DNA of 14,025 nt from SIG578 sp045543635 (GCA_045543635.1 JAZQMT010000003.1:1-14025), one strand, 5' to 3'; shown: positions 5,698-13,855, numbered from the stretch's first letter. The notes: generated from the sequence alone by a model not told the origin. Translations and numbers: made by a program.

Positions 5698-6246
5698 GTG
5701 ACACGTATAGTAAGCTTTATAAAACGGCACCCTGTCTCTATTTTATTTACCTGCCTTACAATTTGTATTATGGAGCGCATTTTTGCATTTTCTGCACAAA
5801 ACGGAACGGCTTCGTCGCAGGTTTCCTCAGGTGTTTCGAATTTTATTGCAGAGCTCCTGATAAGCGGTTTTTCCGATTTTTCTGATGCTCAAAAGTTTAT
5901 GCAGGTTAACGCTCTGGTCCCCTTCATTCGAAAGCTTGCCCATCTTTTCATTTTTGCAGCACTTGGTTTTTTCTCTCTGCTCTCTCCCCTCTTTTTTTTC
6001 AAAGAGAACAAAAAAGCAGTCCCCCGGCTTAAGGTCCTTTTGGGCGTTTTGCTCTTTTGCCTTGCCTATGCCGCCACAGACGAAATACATCAGCTGTTTG
6101 TGCCGGACCGCAGCGCTTCTTTTTTAGATGTTTTGATAGATTTTTCGGGTTCAATTATCGGTATGGCATTTGCCGCACTGATTTTCGGGATATTTTTCAA
6201 AATTCGAGCCAAAACCACAAAAAAATTTAAAGATTACCAAAAGTAA
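5698..6246 (+). CDS. VanZ-family membrane protein
   Basis: The 182-residue protein has the VanZ-like signature: RKLAH (78-82), ATDEIHQ (126-132), PDRSASFLDVLID (136-148) and a following Gly. These polar residues sit among four or so membrane helices (about 12-30, 82-102, 111-128, 145-168). FSAQNG after the first helix is also typical. VanZ itself gives low-level teicoplanin resistance; the reaction of the family is not established, and most members are chromosomal and have no glycopeptide link. I chose the GTG at 5698 because GGGAAGGAGG precedes it at 5681-5690 and the promoter lies at 5644-5672. The in-frame ATG at 5629 has no ribosome binding site and lies upstream of the predicted transcript. 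It is transcribed divergently from groES-groEL. Confidence 0.93.
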   Translation: MTRIVSFIKRHPVSILFTCLTICIMERIFAFSAQNGTASSQVSSGVSNFIAELLISGFSDFSDAQKFMQVNALVPFIRKLAHLFIFAALGFFSLLSPLFFFKENKKAVPRLKVLLGVLLFCLAYAATDEIHQLFVPDRSASFLDVLIDFSGSIIGMAFAALIFGIFFKIRAKTTKKFKDYQK

Positions 6247-6401
6247 AATTGCCTTTACATATAGAAAATCGCTTAAATCCGCAGTTTTTGTGGAAAAGTG
6301 TGTTGAAAATGTGAAAAACTCGCATTTTTAGTTTTACAAAGGGTAGAAAATCGGTGGATTTTTTATTACCAACCTTGTCCGCTTTTTAAAAGGAGCACTC
6401 T
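6247..6401. other. AT-rich intergenic stretch between two membrane-protein genes
   Basis: I see no gene and no convincing promoter here. One weak AT-rich stem (AAAATC 6347-6352 with GATTTT 6357-6362, followed by TTATTA) could slow or end transcription from the VanZ-family gene. The region ends with AAAAGGAG, the ribosome binding site of the next gene. Confidence 0.4.
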
Positions 6402-6938
6402 ATGAAATCAACATTTTTTAAAACCGTAAAACAAGAAAAAAGCATGGAACTTAAAACAGATATAAAAAAGCTTATCAAAAGGCTGCAATCTCTTGAAAAC
6501 AGATGCTACACGCCTGACGGAAACAATAACTATTTGGATTTCTTCTGCTCCGACAAGGGAAGGCTTTCGGTTTCGGGACTTCACGAAAGTAAATCGCTTT
6601 CGAGCATAAGAAGCACATACACGATTGGACAGCTTGAGGAGAAAGACGGTAAAACTCTGCTCAAAATATATTCTGTTAATGACCGCTCTGCAATTATTAC
6701 AAAGTATATTACCATCATAATTTATGCAATTATGTTTATCTTCATGGTAATCAACACGTTTCTTTCGGGAAACGGCATATCCATAAAAGAGATTTTCGGG
6801 GTATTCCTCGGAGTGCTTCTGGTAATTGTTCTTTTTTCAGACATGCACAGCGAGCAGAAAAACTCCGATTCCGATTTGAAAATAATGACAGAGGAAATTG
6901 AAAGACGGGTTACTGCCGCAGAACGGTGGGACGATTAA
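6402..6938 (+). CDS. Unrecognised membrane protein with two transmembrane helices
   Basis: I do not recognise this 178-residue protein. The N-terminal 95 residues are hydrophilic, with a Lys-rich helix (18-34, possibly coiled coil) and then a beta-like stretch. Two membrane helices follow (about 98-121 and 128-147), separated by only a few residues, so both termini probably lie on the same side. A charged C-terminal tail ends RRVTAAERWDD. There is no cleavable signal peptide. The ATG at 6402 follows AAAAGGAGCACTCT and is better supported than the internal Met15. It lies 155 bases after the VanZ-family gene on the same strand and may share its transcript. No function can be assigned. Confidence 0.85.
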   Translation: MKSTFFKTVKQEKSMELKTDIKKLIKRLQSLENRCYTPDGNNNYLDFFCSDKGRLSVSGLHESKSLSSIRSTYTIGQLEEKDGKTLLKIYSVNDRSAIITKYITIIIYAIMFIFMVINTFLSGNGISIKEIFGVFLGVLLVIVLFSDMHSEQKNSDSDLKIMTEEIERRVTAAERWDD

Positions 6939-6953
6939 TAAGCCTAAAAAATT

Positions 6954-7006
6954 CCCCCCTTGTTTTCCCAAGTGTTCATAAGGACACTCGGGGAAAACAA
7001 GGGGGG
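6954..7006 (-). terminator. Long-stem intrinsic terminator of the lysyl-tRNA synthetase operon
   Basis: A 16-bp perfect stem (6954-6969 with 6991-7006, beginning CCCCCC and ending GGGGGG) is topped by a second stem AGTGT/ACACT and an 8-base loop. Reading leftward it is followed by AATTTTTTAGG, a clear U tract, nine bases past the synthetase stop codon. Rightward there is no T run, so it chiefly ends the minus-strand operon. It also separates that operon from the convergent gene ending at 6938. Confidence 0.93.
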
Positions 7007-7015
7007 ATACTTGGT

Positions 7016-9004
7016 TTAGTGGATAGCGGTTCCTTCGGGGACACTGTCATCAACAAAAATAATTTTGCAACCGCAAGAATCGTGCGTTGCGGCAATGAGC
7101 ATTCCGTTGCTGACAACGCCTGCGAGCTTTACAGGCTTTAAATTTGCGATAACGATAATTTTTCTGCCTTCAAGCTGTTCGGGCGTATATTCTTTCTTTA
7201 TGCTTGACATAATAACGCGCTCGCCAATTCCGTCAAACAGCGTGAGCTTTAAGCAGCTATGCGATTTCTCAACCGTTTCTGCCTTTAAAACCTTGCAGAC
7301 GCGCATATCAAGCTTATCGAAATCATCAAGAGTTACCTGCTCTTTGATAGGCTCTACATCACTGTTTTCAGAAACATCCTCTGCAGCCGCGGCGGCGCGA
7401 GCCTTTTTCTCCTCCTCGGTTTCAGGAGTGCTGAAATCTAAAAGCGGCAGGTAACGCTCCGCTTCAATAGCAAAGAGGAAGAGATAAAGGCGAGGCCCTT
7501 TTTCCTTACCGATTAAGAGCTCATAAACATTCTTAAAGAATTTGCCCTGTGCGCTCTTTCTCTCCTTATCATCAGCAAAGCTATAAACCTTTCCGGGGAT
7601 AGCATAAAGCTCGGTGTTGAGCTCCTCAAGGCTGTAACCGCCCGCTTTAAGATAAGCATACAGGAGCTCAATTTCCTTTTTCTCCTCATTAGAAAGGCTT
7701 TCGAATTTTTCGAAATTGCGATATGGCAGCAGGTGGTTTAAGCTTTCGGGGCTGCACTGCTCTGCCCAATATTTTGCAAGAGCAAGACGCTCTTTAAACT
7801 CCGCCTCTTTATAAGGAGTTCCAATCTTTTCAAAAACAGTCTCCAGCATTTTGGGGTTGAAATCAACAACAGAGCCGAGGCTTACAAGCTGTGCCATGGG
7901 AACAGTGATTACCTCATGTCCCTCAACAAGTGCATTTGAGATTATCTCCTTTGCTCTGTCATCAGCAGTTCCCGCCTTGACGGCGTTATACATTTTATCA
8001 AACTCAAAATACTGGCGCAAAATCTCATCATCAAAGCAGAAATCAAAGGCATGCAGCGGCTCGGTTTTGGAATAGAGCCATAAAATGACCTCGGGCTGAT
8101 AGAGCTGAAGCAGGGTTTTGGGGGTTAAGTTAAGCCCGCTTGAACCGGACATCTTGCCTGTTGTTCCCTTAATTCCGATAAACTCATAGCCCTGGAAATA
8201 AGGCGCAGGGAAATGGAAGATTTTCTCGGAAATAACGCGGCTTGTCTGATAGCTGCCGGTAGGACTTGCATGGTCCTTTCCGCCGGGCTCAAAATCGACC
8301 TGCTCATATTTCCAGCGCATGGGCCAGTCAATCTTCCATGCAAGCTTTGCATCATACTCGGTCTCAAAATCAAAATCAGCCTCATGACCGCAATCGCAAA
8401 CATAATGTGCTTTGGTGCAGTCCTCGGAGAGAGAGGTTATCTTGGTAGTATCCTTACCGCACTTACTGCAATAAATACCGACAGGATAGTAATTTGCCTT
8501 TTCCTCGGCAGTAGACTCCTGTGTTCTGAAGCTATCGAGAATATCAAAAATCTCAGCGCGGTGTTTTAAGGCATGGATAATCTCATCCTTATATGCGCCG
8601 CTGCGGTACATCTCTGCCTGGCGGCGAAAATCCACTTCAATGCCGAAAGCCGAAAGCGATGCCTCAAACTCTTTCTCAAAGTGCTCTGCATAAGAAGCAC
8701 AGCAGCCATAAGGATCGGGAATAGAAGCATAGGGTTTCCCGATATATTTATCAAAATCGGTGGTTATTTTTTGAACATTGACAGGAACTTTTCGAAGCCT
8801 GTCAAACTCATCCCACGAAAACAGAAGTCTTGCCTTTTTGCCCTGACGGCGAAGCGCCAGACAGACAAAATAGCTTGTTACGATGTCGCGAAAATTTCCG
8901 ATATGGATAGAACCGGACGGACTGATTCCCGCCGCACAGACATATTCCTCTTTATCGGGGCTGCGACGAATAATTTCTTTTGCGATCTTCTCAGACCAAT
9001 GCAT
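7016..9004 (-). CDS. lysK: Class I lysyl-tRNA synthetase fused to a C-terminal tRNA-binding OB domain
   Basis: This enzyme charges tRNA-Lys with lysine. Residues 1 to about 525 match the archaeal-type class I synthetase, not the common class II LysS: SPSGSIHIGN with the HIGH-like motif (34-37), LLFSWDEFDRLRKVP (61-74), a Cys cluster CSKCG (179-183) with CDCG (203-206) that may bind zinc, FEPGGKDHASPTGSYQTS (238-255), and GKMSGSSG (283-290) as the KMSKS loop. After an acidic, Ala-rich linker (525-555), residues 556-662 match the EMAP-II/Trbp111 fold known from the C-terminus of MetG (FDKLDMRVCKVLKAE, IVIANLKPVKLAGVVSNGM). That domain binds tRNA non-specifically. Plain class I enzymes are about 500-530 residues, so this is a fusion. 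AAGGAGAGG precedes the ATG. It is the last gene of the typA operon. The symbol follows common use for class I enzymes. Confidence 0.95.
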   Translation of the reverse strand: MHWSEKIAKEIIRRSPDKEEYVCAAGISPSGSIHIGNFRDIVTSYFVCLALRRQGKKARLLFSWDEFDRLRKVPVNVQKITTDFDKYIGKPYASIPDPYGCCASYAEHFEKEFEASLSAFGIEVDFRRQAEMYRSGAYKDEIIHALKHRAEIFDILDSFRTQESTAEEKANYYPVGIYCSKCGKDTTKITSLSEDCTKAHYVCDCGHEADFDFETEYDAKLAWKIDWPMRWKYEQVDFEPGGKDHASPTGSYQTSRVISEKIFHFPAPYFQGYEFIGIKGTTGKMSGSSGLNLTPKTLLQLYQPEVILWLYSKTEPLHAFDFCFDDEILRQYFEFDKMYNAVKAGTADDRAKEIISNALVEGHEVITVPMAQLVSLGSVVDFNPKMLETVFEKIGTPYKEAEFKERLALAKYWAEQCSPESLNHLLPYRNFEKFESLSNEEKKEIELLYAYLKAGGYSLEELNTELYAIPGKVYSFADDKERKSAQGKFFKNVYELLIGKEKGPRLYLFLFAIEAERYLPLLDFSTPETEEEKKARAAAAAEDVSENSDVEPIKEQVTLDDFDKLDMRVCKVLKAETVEKSHSCLKLTLFDGIGERVIMSSIKKEYTPEQLEGRKIIVIANLKPVKLAGVVSNGMLIAATHDSCGCKIIFVDDSVPEGTAIH

Positions 9005-9022
9005 TTGAGACCTCTCCTTATA

Positions 9023-9193
9023 TTATTTTTTATTTTTTGCAGTAAGTAATGTTATACCGACAGCATTAAGCACGATAGAAAGCAGAATACTGCCGCCAAT
9101 CAAGGTAGGGCTTGTCATAGCAAACAAGCAAATAATGCCACAGAGCAAAAGGGCAATACCCGACACTAAAAACACGATACCGAAAGCTTTCAT
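9023..9193 (-). CDS. Small membrane protein, 56 residues
   Basis: The peptide consists almost wholly of two hydrophobic helices (about residues 3-24 and 28-50) and ends in TAKNKK. I do not recognise a family. I place the start at the ATG at 9191-9193 because TTGGAGGAAACACAA lies directly before it. A longer in-frame version starting at 9232 would overlap the end of typA and lacks such a site. It lies 22 bases after typA and 18 bases before the synthetase gene, so all three are probably on one mRNA. No function can be inferred; the Lys-rich end probably stays in the cytoplasm. Confidence 0.75.
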   Translation of the reverse strand: MKAFGIVFLVSGIALLLCGIICLFAMTSPTLIGGSILLSIVLNAVGITLLTAKNKK

Positions 9194-9215
9194 TTGTGTT
9201 TCCTCCAAGCATCTT

Positions 9216-11042
9216 TTATTTCTTGGCAGCATCCTTCATACGCTGGACATTGCTCAAGGTTTTCTTGCGAAGGCGCAATGACACAGGCGTGACCTCCAAA
9301 AGCTCATCTGCCGACAAAAATTCGATGCACTGCTCCAAACTCATTTTACGCGGCGGAATAAGCCGAAGCGCATCATCCGAGCCGGAAGCACGGGTGTTGG
9401 TGATATGCTTTTTCTTGCAGACATTGACAGCCATATCGTCCCCCTTAGGGTTCTGGCCGATTATCATGCCCTCGTAAACCTCTACGCCCGCTCCGATAAA
9501 GAGTTGACCGCGCTCCTGCGCGTTAAACAGCCCATAGGTAACGGCAGTTCCGCCCTCAAACGCGATAAGCGAGCCAAAGTTTCTGCGCTGAATATCTCCC
9601 TTAAACGGCTCATAACCGTTAAATCGGGTGTTCATAATTCCCTCACCCTTGGTGTCGGTTAAAAACTCGTTTCGGTAACCAAACAGTCCGCGCACAGGAA
9701 TAACAAATTCCAGCTTGGTGCGGCTGCCCTGCGGGTTCATGTTAAGCAGCGTTCCCTTACGCGAGCTTAATTTTTCTATAACCGTTCCTGTGTATTCGTC
9801 GGGAACATCAATGAGAACACTTTCCATGGGCTCACACTTCTGCCCGTCTATCTCCTTGAAAAGCACCTGCGGGGGAGTAACTGCAAACTCATATCCCTCG
9901 CGGCGCATGGTCTCTATCAGAATAGAAAGATGCATTTCGCCTCTGCCCATAACCTTGAATGCATCGGTCGAGTCAGTGCGCTCAACACGCAGCGAAACAT
10001 CTTTGAGTATTTCTTTAAACAATCTGTCCCCAATCTGGCGGCTGGTAACAAATTTTCCCTCTCTGCCGGCAAGCGGGCTGTCATTTACACAGAAAAGCAT
10101 CTCGACCGTCGGCTCGCTTATTTTAACAAAAGGCAACGGTGTTACATCCTCGGGAGAGCAAACAGTATCTCCTATAGATATATTTTCAATACCCGAAAAA
10201 CAAATAATTTCGCCCATCTCGGCCTCTTTAACTGCGGTGCGGTTAAGCCCCTCAATAACATAGAGGTTGTTCATTTTGGCCTTAAAGCTATCCTCAGGAT
10301 GTGCGGCATTGGCAACAATAACCTCCTGCCCTTCCCGCACTTTTCCCCGCTCTATTCTGCCCACGCCTATTCTGCCGACGTAATCGTTATAGTCAATAGC
10401 CGAAACAAGCGCCTGAAGAGGAGCATCAAGCTCACCCTCGGGGCAATCAATATGGGAAAGAATGGTTTCAAAAAGCGGAATAAGGTCCCTTCCCGCATCA
10501 TCGGGCGAAAGAGAGGCTGTTCCCGCTCTGCCCGAACAGAAAAGAACCGGACTTTCCAGCTGTTCCTCTGTTGCGTCAAGGTCTAAAAGCAGCTCCAGCA
10601 CTTCATCCACCACATCAAGCGGGCGGGCATCGGGCTTGTCCACTTTATTTACAACAACGATAACCTTATGCTCAAGCTCAAGCGCTTTCTGCAAAACGAA
10701 CCTCGTTTGCGGCATGGGGCCCTCAAAGGCATCGACCAAAAGAAGCACACCGTCCACCATTTTTAAGATACGCTCTACCTCGCCGCCGAAATCGGCATGG
10801 CCCGGTGTATCAACAATATTTATCTTGGTGCCGTTATACATAACCGAAGTGTTTTTCGCAAGAATGGTTATCCCGCGTTCGCGTTCCAGCGCATTACTAT
10901 CCATAACGCGGTCCTCTACCTGCTGATTTTCACGAAAGACACCGCCTTGCTTTAGCATCTCATCGACCAAGGTGGTTTTTCCATGGTCAACATGCGCGAT
11001 GATGGCAACATTTCTTAATTTTTGCTGTTTCAAACAAGACAT
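9216..11042 (-). CDS. typA: Ribosome-associated GTPase TypA/BipA
   Basis: TypA is a translational GTPase related to EF-G and LepA that acts on the ribosome during stress and in ribosome assembly. The 608 residues are the family's normal length. GTPase motifs: AHVDHGKTT (16-24), RGITI (56-60), DTPGH (78-82), NKVD (132-135), and CSGRAG for G5. Domain II, the EF-G-like domains and the TypA-specific C-terminus (GLFGYRNEFLTDTKGEG, then KKKHITNTRASGSDD) follow. Start choice: the ATG at 11042 overlaps the ribosome binding site AGGAGA. The in-frame TTG at 11031-11033 has ideal 9-base spacing and would remove three residues, so either is possible. It heads the typA, small membrane protein, lysyl-tRNA synthetase operon with its own promoter behind polA. 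Confidence 0.98.
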   Translation of the reverse strand: MSCLKQQKLRNVAIIAHVDHGKTTLVDEMLKQGGVFRENQQVEDRVMDSNALERERGITILAKNTSVMYNGTKINIVDTPGHADFGGEVERILKMVDGVLLLVDAFEGPMPQTRFVLQKALELEHKVIVVVNKVDKPDARPLDVVDEVLELLLDLDATEEQLESPVLFCSGRAGTASLSPDDAGRDLIPLFETILSHIDCPEGELDAPLQALVSAIDYNDYVGRIGVGRIERGKVREGQEVIVANAAHPEDSFKAKMNNLYVIEGLNRTAVKEAEMGEIICFSGIENISIGDTVCSPEDVTPLPFVKISEPTVEMLFCVNDSPLAGREGKFVTSRQIGDRLFKEILKDVSLRVERTDSTDAFKVMGRGEMHLSILIETMRREGYEFAVTPPQVLFKEIDGQKCEPMESVLIDVPDEYTGTVIEKLSSRKGTLLNMNPQGSRTKLEFVIPVRGLFGYRNEFLTDTKGEGIMNTRFNGYEPFKGDIQRRNFGSLIAFEGGTAVTYGLFNAQERGQLFIGAGVEVYEGMIIGQNPKGDDMAVNVCKKKHITNTRASGSDDALRLIPPRKMSLEQCIEFLSADELLEVTPVSLRLRKKTLSNVQRMKDAAKK

Positions 11043-11071
11043 CTCCTAAATACCTTTAAAAATTTCTCTTT

Positions 11072-11101
11072 ATTATAGCACAGCATGGCTATATATTGCA
11101 A
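11072..11101 (-). promoter_or_regulatory. typA operon promoter
   Basis: On the minus strand, TTGCAA (11096-11101) and TATAAT (11072-11077) are separated by 18 bases, giving a start near 11065 and a leader of about 22 bases. The -35 overlaps a 7-bp stem (TTGCAAA 11096-11102 with TTTGCAA 11107-11113) that lies after the polA stop. That stem has no proper U tract, so polA read-through into typA remains possible. Confidence 0.75.
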
Positions 11102-11122
11102 ACCTTTTTGCAAATTTTTACA

Positions 11123-13711
11123 TTAACCTTTAGCCTGCAGCCAGTTTTTTCCGATATGGACCTCGCTTTCAAGCGTAACTGACAGGCTTGCCGCCGCTTC
11201 CATTTCGTTTTTAAGCAGGTAAGCTGCCTTTTGCGCATCTTTTTCAGGGCACTCAACAATGAGCTCATCATGCACCTGCAAAATAAGCCTTGCTTGGGGC
11301 AGATCCTCTTTGAGGCGCTTGTAAACACGGTTCATGGCAATCTTGATAATATCAGCGGCAGTTCCCTGAATTGGGGTATTCATAGCAACCCTTTCACCGA
11401 GAGCGTGTACTACCTTATTTTTGCTTGCAAGTTCGGGAATGGCTCTGCGCCTATTGTAAAGGGTGGTTACATAGCCGTTTATCTCGCCGTCGGCAACGGT
11501 TTTTTTCATATATTCAGCAACCTTGCTGTAGCTTGCAAGGTAGCTTTTAATAAGGCGGCTTGCCTCTGCGACAGAAGTTCCTATATCCTGCGACAGCGAA
11601 TAAGCTCCGATGCCGTAAACAATGCCGAAATTAACCGCCTTTGCACTTCGGCGAATTTCAGGCGTTACCATTTCAAGGGGCAGATTGTGAATACGCGCGG
11701 CGGTTGCAGCATGTATATCCGCACCGCTTTTGAAAGCCTGTTGCATGGCGCTGTCTCCCGCTACATGGGCAAGGACGCGCAGCTCTATCTGCGAATAATC
11801 GGCATCTACTAAAACACAACCCTCTTTTGCCACAAAAAACTCTCTCAGGCGGCTTCCCAGCGCGGTGCGGACAGGAATATTCTGCAAATTGGGCTCTATG
11901 GAAGAAAGCCGCCCCGTTCTTGTTTCGGTTTGCAGAAAGGTGGTGTGAATTCGCCCATCCTGCGCTACCTTATGCATGAGTCCCTCGGTATAGGTCGATT
12001 TTAATTTAGAAACCTTGCGGTATTCCAAAATTTCATTTATAATAGGGTGCTCATTTCTAAGGCTTTCCAAAACCTCGGCATTAGTAGAATAGCCTGTTTT
12101 GGTTTTCTTTTTACAGGGAAGCCCCAAGCGTTCAAAAAGTATCTCTCCGAGCTGTTTGGGTGAATTTAAATTAAACTCCTCTCCCGCAAGCTCATAAACC
12201 TTTTTGCGGCTCTGCTCCAATGAGGCAGCAAGTTCTCTGTCAAATTTTTCAATTCCTTGGCTGTCAAGCGAAAAGCCCTCAAACTCCATTGCCGAAAGGG
12301 TTTGTGAAAGGGGAATTTCTATGTCCGAAAGCAGCGAAAGCATTCCTTCCCTCTCAAGGCGCGAATAAAGCCTTTGGCACAAGGCGGGCATTTTAACAAT
12401 ATCCGAGATAGCCTGTTCATCATCCCCGAATTCGGGGGCGTACTCACAGGCAGAGTTCCCACCGCCAAAGCGGGTGATGAGCTCAGAAAACGCATAGCTT
12501 GAAGCAGTCGGCTCCAAGAGATATGCAGCCAGCTTTAAATCAAAGCAAACGCCTGAAAGGGTTTGTTTATTTTGCAACGCATAGAGATACTGTTCTTTAC
12601 AGTCATAGGTGTATTTTTTATGTGCAAGCGAGAAAACTCCCTCTATATCCGAAGAAATGAAAATCTTATCCCCCGCCGCGGCATAAATAACGCCGTCTCG
12701 CAAAAAATAACAGATCGGTTCCTCTCCAGCCGCCTTCTCCATATCGGAAGCACAAGCGGTGCGTACAAGTGTAAACTTTCGCTCCGGTATCTCGCACTCT
12801 TTTTCCTCTGCTGTTTGCCGGGTCTCTGCAGGAGCATCGGCAGCAGTAAGCCCAAGCTGTTTCATGGCACTCATAAGCCCTAAGCGCAAAAGCAGTGCTG
12901 CCGCCCCCGCTCTGTCCATCTCACGCACTTTATATTCTGCCAGAGCCGTTTCCAGCACAACGGCGCGGTCAATGGTTGCAAGGGTATACGATAGTTTGGC
13001 GTTTTCTCTGCCCGCTTCCAGCTTATTTAGGACAGCGGGACGAAGATCGGCTGTTGCAAGCTGCTTATACAGGTTATCAACACTTTCAAATTTCGAGATA
13101 AGCTCCACTGCGGTCTTTTGCCCGATTCCCACAACACCGGGAATATTATCCGAGCTATCACCCATAAGCGCCTTAAGATCAACGATCTGGTCGGGGCGAA
13201 CGCCCATATTTTCTAAAACAGCTTCAGGAGTATAGACGGTGGTCTCGGTTTTTCCCGCCTTTGTCGAAGGCAAAAGCACCGTTACATGTTCATCAACAAG
13301 CTGCAGGCTATCACGATCTCCTGTTATAATAACGCAATTCTCCCCGCGCGCGCTTGCAGCAGTAGAAAGCGTACCAATCAGGTCATCCGCTTCAAATCCC
13401 TCCTTGCCGATGACTGAAAATCCAAGAAGTGAGAGAAGCTCTTTTATAATCGGAAGCTGTGTGCGCAAATCATCCGGCATGGGTTTACGAGTGCCTTTAT
13501 AATCAGAGAAAATTTCATTGCGAAAGGTCTTTCTGGCGACATCAAAACAAACCGCAACGGCATCCGGTTTTTGCTCGGTATAATATTTATGAAAAATATT
13601 GAGAAACCCGAAAATGGCGTTGGTCGGCGTGCCATCCTTGGCGGACAGCGGTCGAATGGCATAAAACGCGCGATTAAGTATCGAATTTCCGTCAACTATC
13701 ATTAGTTTCAT
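11123..13711 (-). CDS. polA: DNA polymerase I (5' nuclease and polymerase; proofreading domain degenerate)
   Basis: PolA removes RNA primers and fills gaps in replication and repair. Residues 1-290 form the 5' nuclease, with MIVDGNSILNRAFYAI, FDVARKTFR, FEADDLIGTL, TGDRDSLQL and GDSSDNIPGVVGIG. Residues about 310-470 occupy the place of the 3'-5' exonuclease but lack the DxE motif and the other acidic exonuclease residues, so proofreading is probably lost, as in many Gram-positive and Thermus enzymes. Polymerase motifs are complete: TETRTGRLSS (596-604), motif A DADYSQIELR (636-645), motif B RRSAKAVNFGIVYG (687-700, with Phe695 at the dNTP-selective position), and motif C HDE (814-816). The 862 residues are normal for the family. 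GAGGAG lies 11 bases before the ATG, slightly far. It has its own promoter, divergent from tRNA-fMet. Confidence 0.99.
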   Translation of the reverse strand: MKLMIVDGNSILNRAFYAIRPLSAKDGTPTNAIFGFLNIFHKYYTEQKPDAVAVCFDVARKTFRNEIFSDYKGTRKPMPDDLRTQLPIIKELLSLLGFSVIGKEGFEADDLIGTLSTAASARGENCVIITGDRDSLQLVDEHVTVLLPSTKAGKTETTVYTPEAVLENMGVRPDQIVDLKALMGDSSDNIPGVVGIGQKTAVELISKFESVDNLYKQLATADLRPAVLNKLEAGRENAKLSYTLATIDRAVVLETALAEYKVREMDRAGAAALLLRLGLMSAMKQLGLTAADAPAETRQTAEEKECEIPERKFTLVRTACASDMEKAAGEEPICYFLRDGVIYAAAGDKIFISSDIEGVFSLAHKKYTYDCKEQYLYALQNKQTLSGVCFDLKLAAYLLEPTASSYAFSELITRFGGGNSACEYAPEFGDDEQAISDIVKMPALCQRLYSRLEREGMLSLLSDIEIPLSQTLSAMEFEGFSLDSQGIEKFDRELAASLEQSRKKVYELAGEEFNLNSPKQLGEILFERLGLPCKKKTKTGYSTNAEVLESLRNEHPIINEILEYRKVSKLKSTYTEGLMHKVAQDGRIHTTFLQTETRTGRLSSIEPNLQNIPVRTALGSRLREFFVAKEGCVLVDADYSQIELRVLAHVAGDSAMQQAFKSGADIHAATAARIHNLPLEMVTPEIRRSAKAVNFGIVYGIGAYSLSQDIGTSVAEASRLIKSYLASYSKVAEYMKKTVADGEINGYVTTLYNRRRAIPELASKNKVVHALGERVAMNTPIQGTAADIIKIAMNRVYKRLKEDLPQARLILQVHDELIVECPEKDAQKAAYLLKNEMEAAASLSVTLESEVHIGKNWLQAKG

Positions 13712-13756
13712 AAATTGACCCGCTCCTCACGCAAGTTTTTTAGCAATATATTATTT

Positions 13757-13785
13757 AGTTTACCACATTTTTCCGAAAATTTCAA
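13757..13785 (-). promoter_or_regulatory. polA promoter
   Basis: On the minus strand, TTGAAA (13780-13785) and TAAACT (13757-13762) are separated by 17 bases. The start would fall near 13750, about 40 bases before the polA ATG. Another AT-rich -10-like run lies just downstream, so the exact start is uncertain. Confidence 0.6.
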
Positions 13786-13855
13786 CGCACAAGCAAATTC
13801 ATAAGCACTTTTTTTAAAGAAAAACAGAATTTTTTGAAAACTCGCGGGAAAGCTA

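Noticed and set aside
6347..6370. AT-rich stem with T run as a firm terminator of the VanZ-family gene
   Set aside because: Only 6 weak pairs, and no promoter is visible between it and the next gene; kept only as a remark in the intergenic entry.
7016..9004. Methionyl-tRNA synthetase (metG) as the identity of this gene
   Set aside because: Only the last 100 or so residues are MetG-C-like; the catalytic part has class I LysRS motifs (SPSGSIHIGN, FEPGGKDHASPTGSY).
8573..9049. A 158-codon plus-strand open frame opposite the synthetase gene
   Set aside because: It lies antisense to conserved synthetase sequence and ends just past that gene's start; no independent support.
9194..9232. ATG at 9232 as the start of the small membrane protein
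   Set aside because: It would overlap the end of typA, and the ATG at 9193 has a proper ribosome binding site.
9930..10586. A 218-codon plus-strand open frame opposite typA
   Set aside because: Codon structure belongs to typA on the other strand; the translated sequence looks like no protein family.
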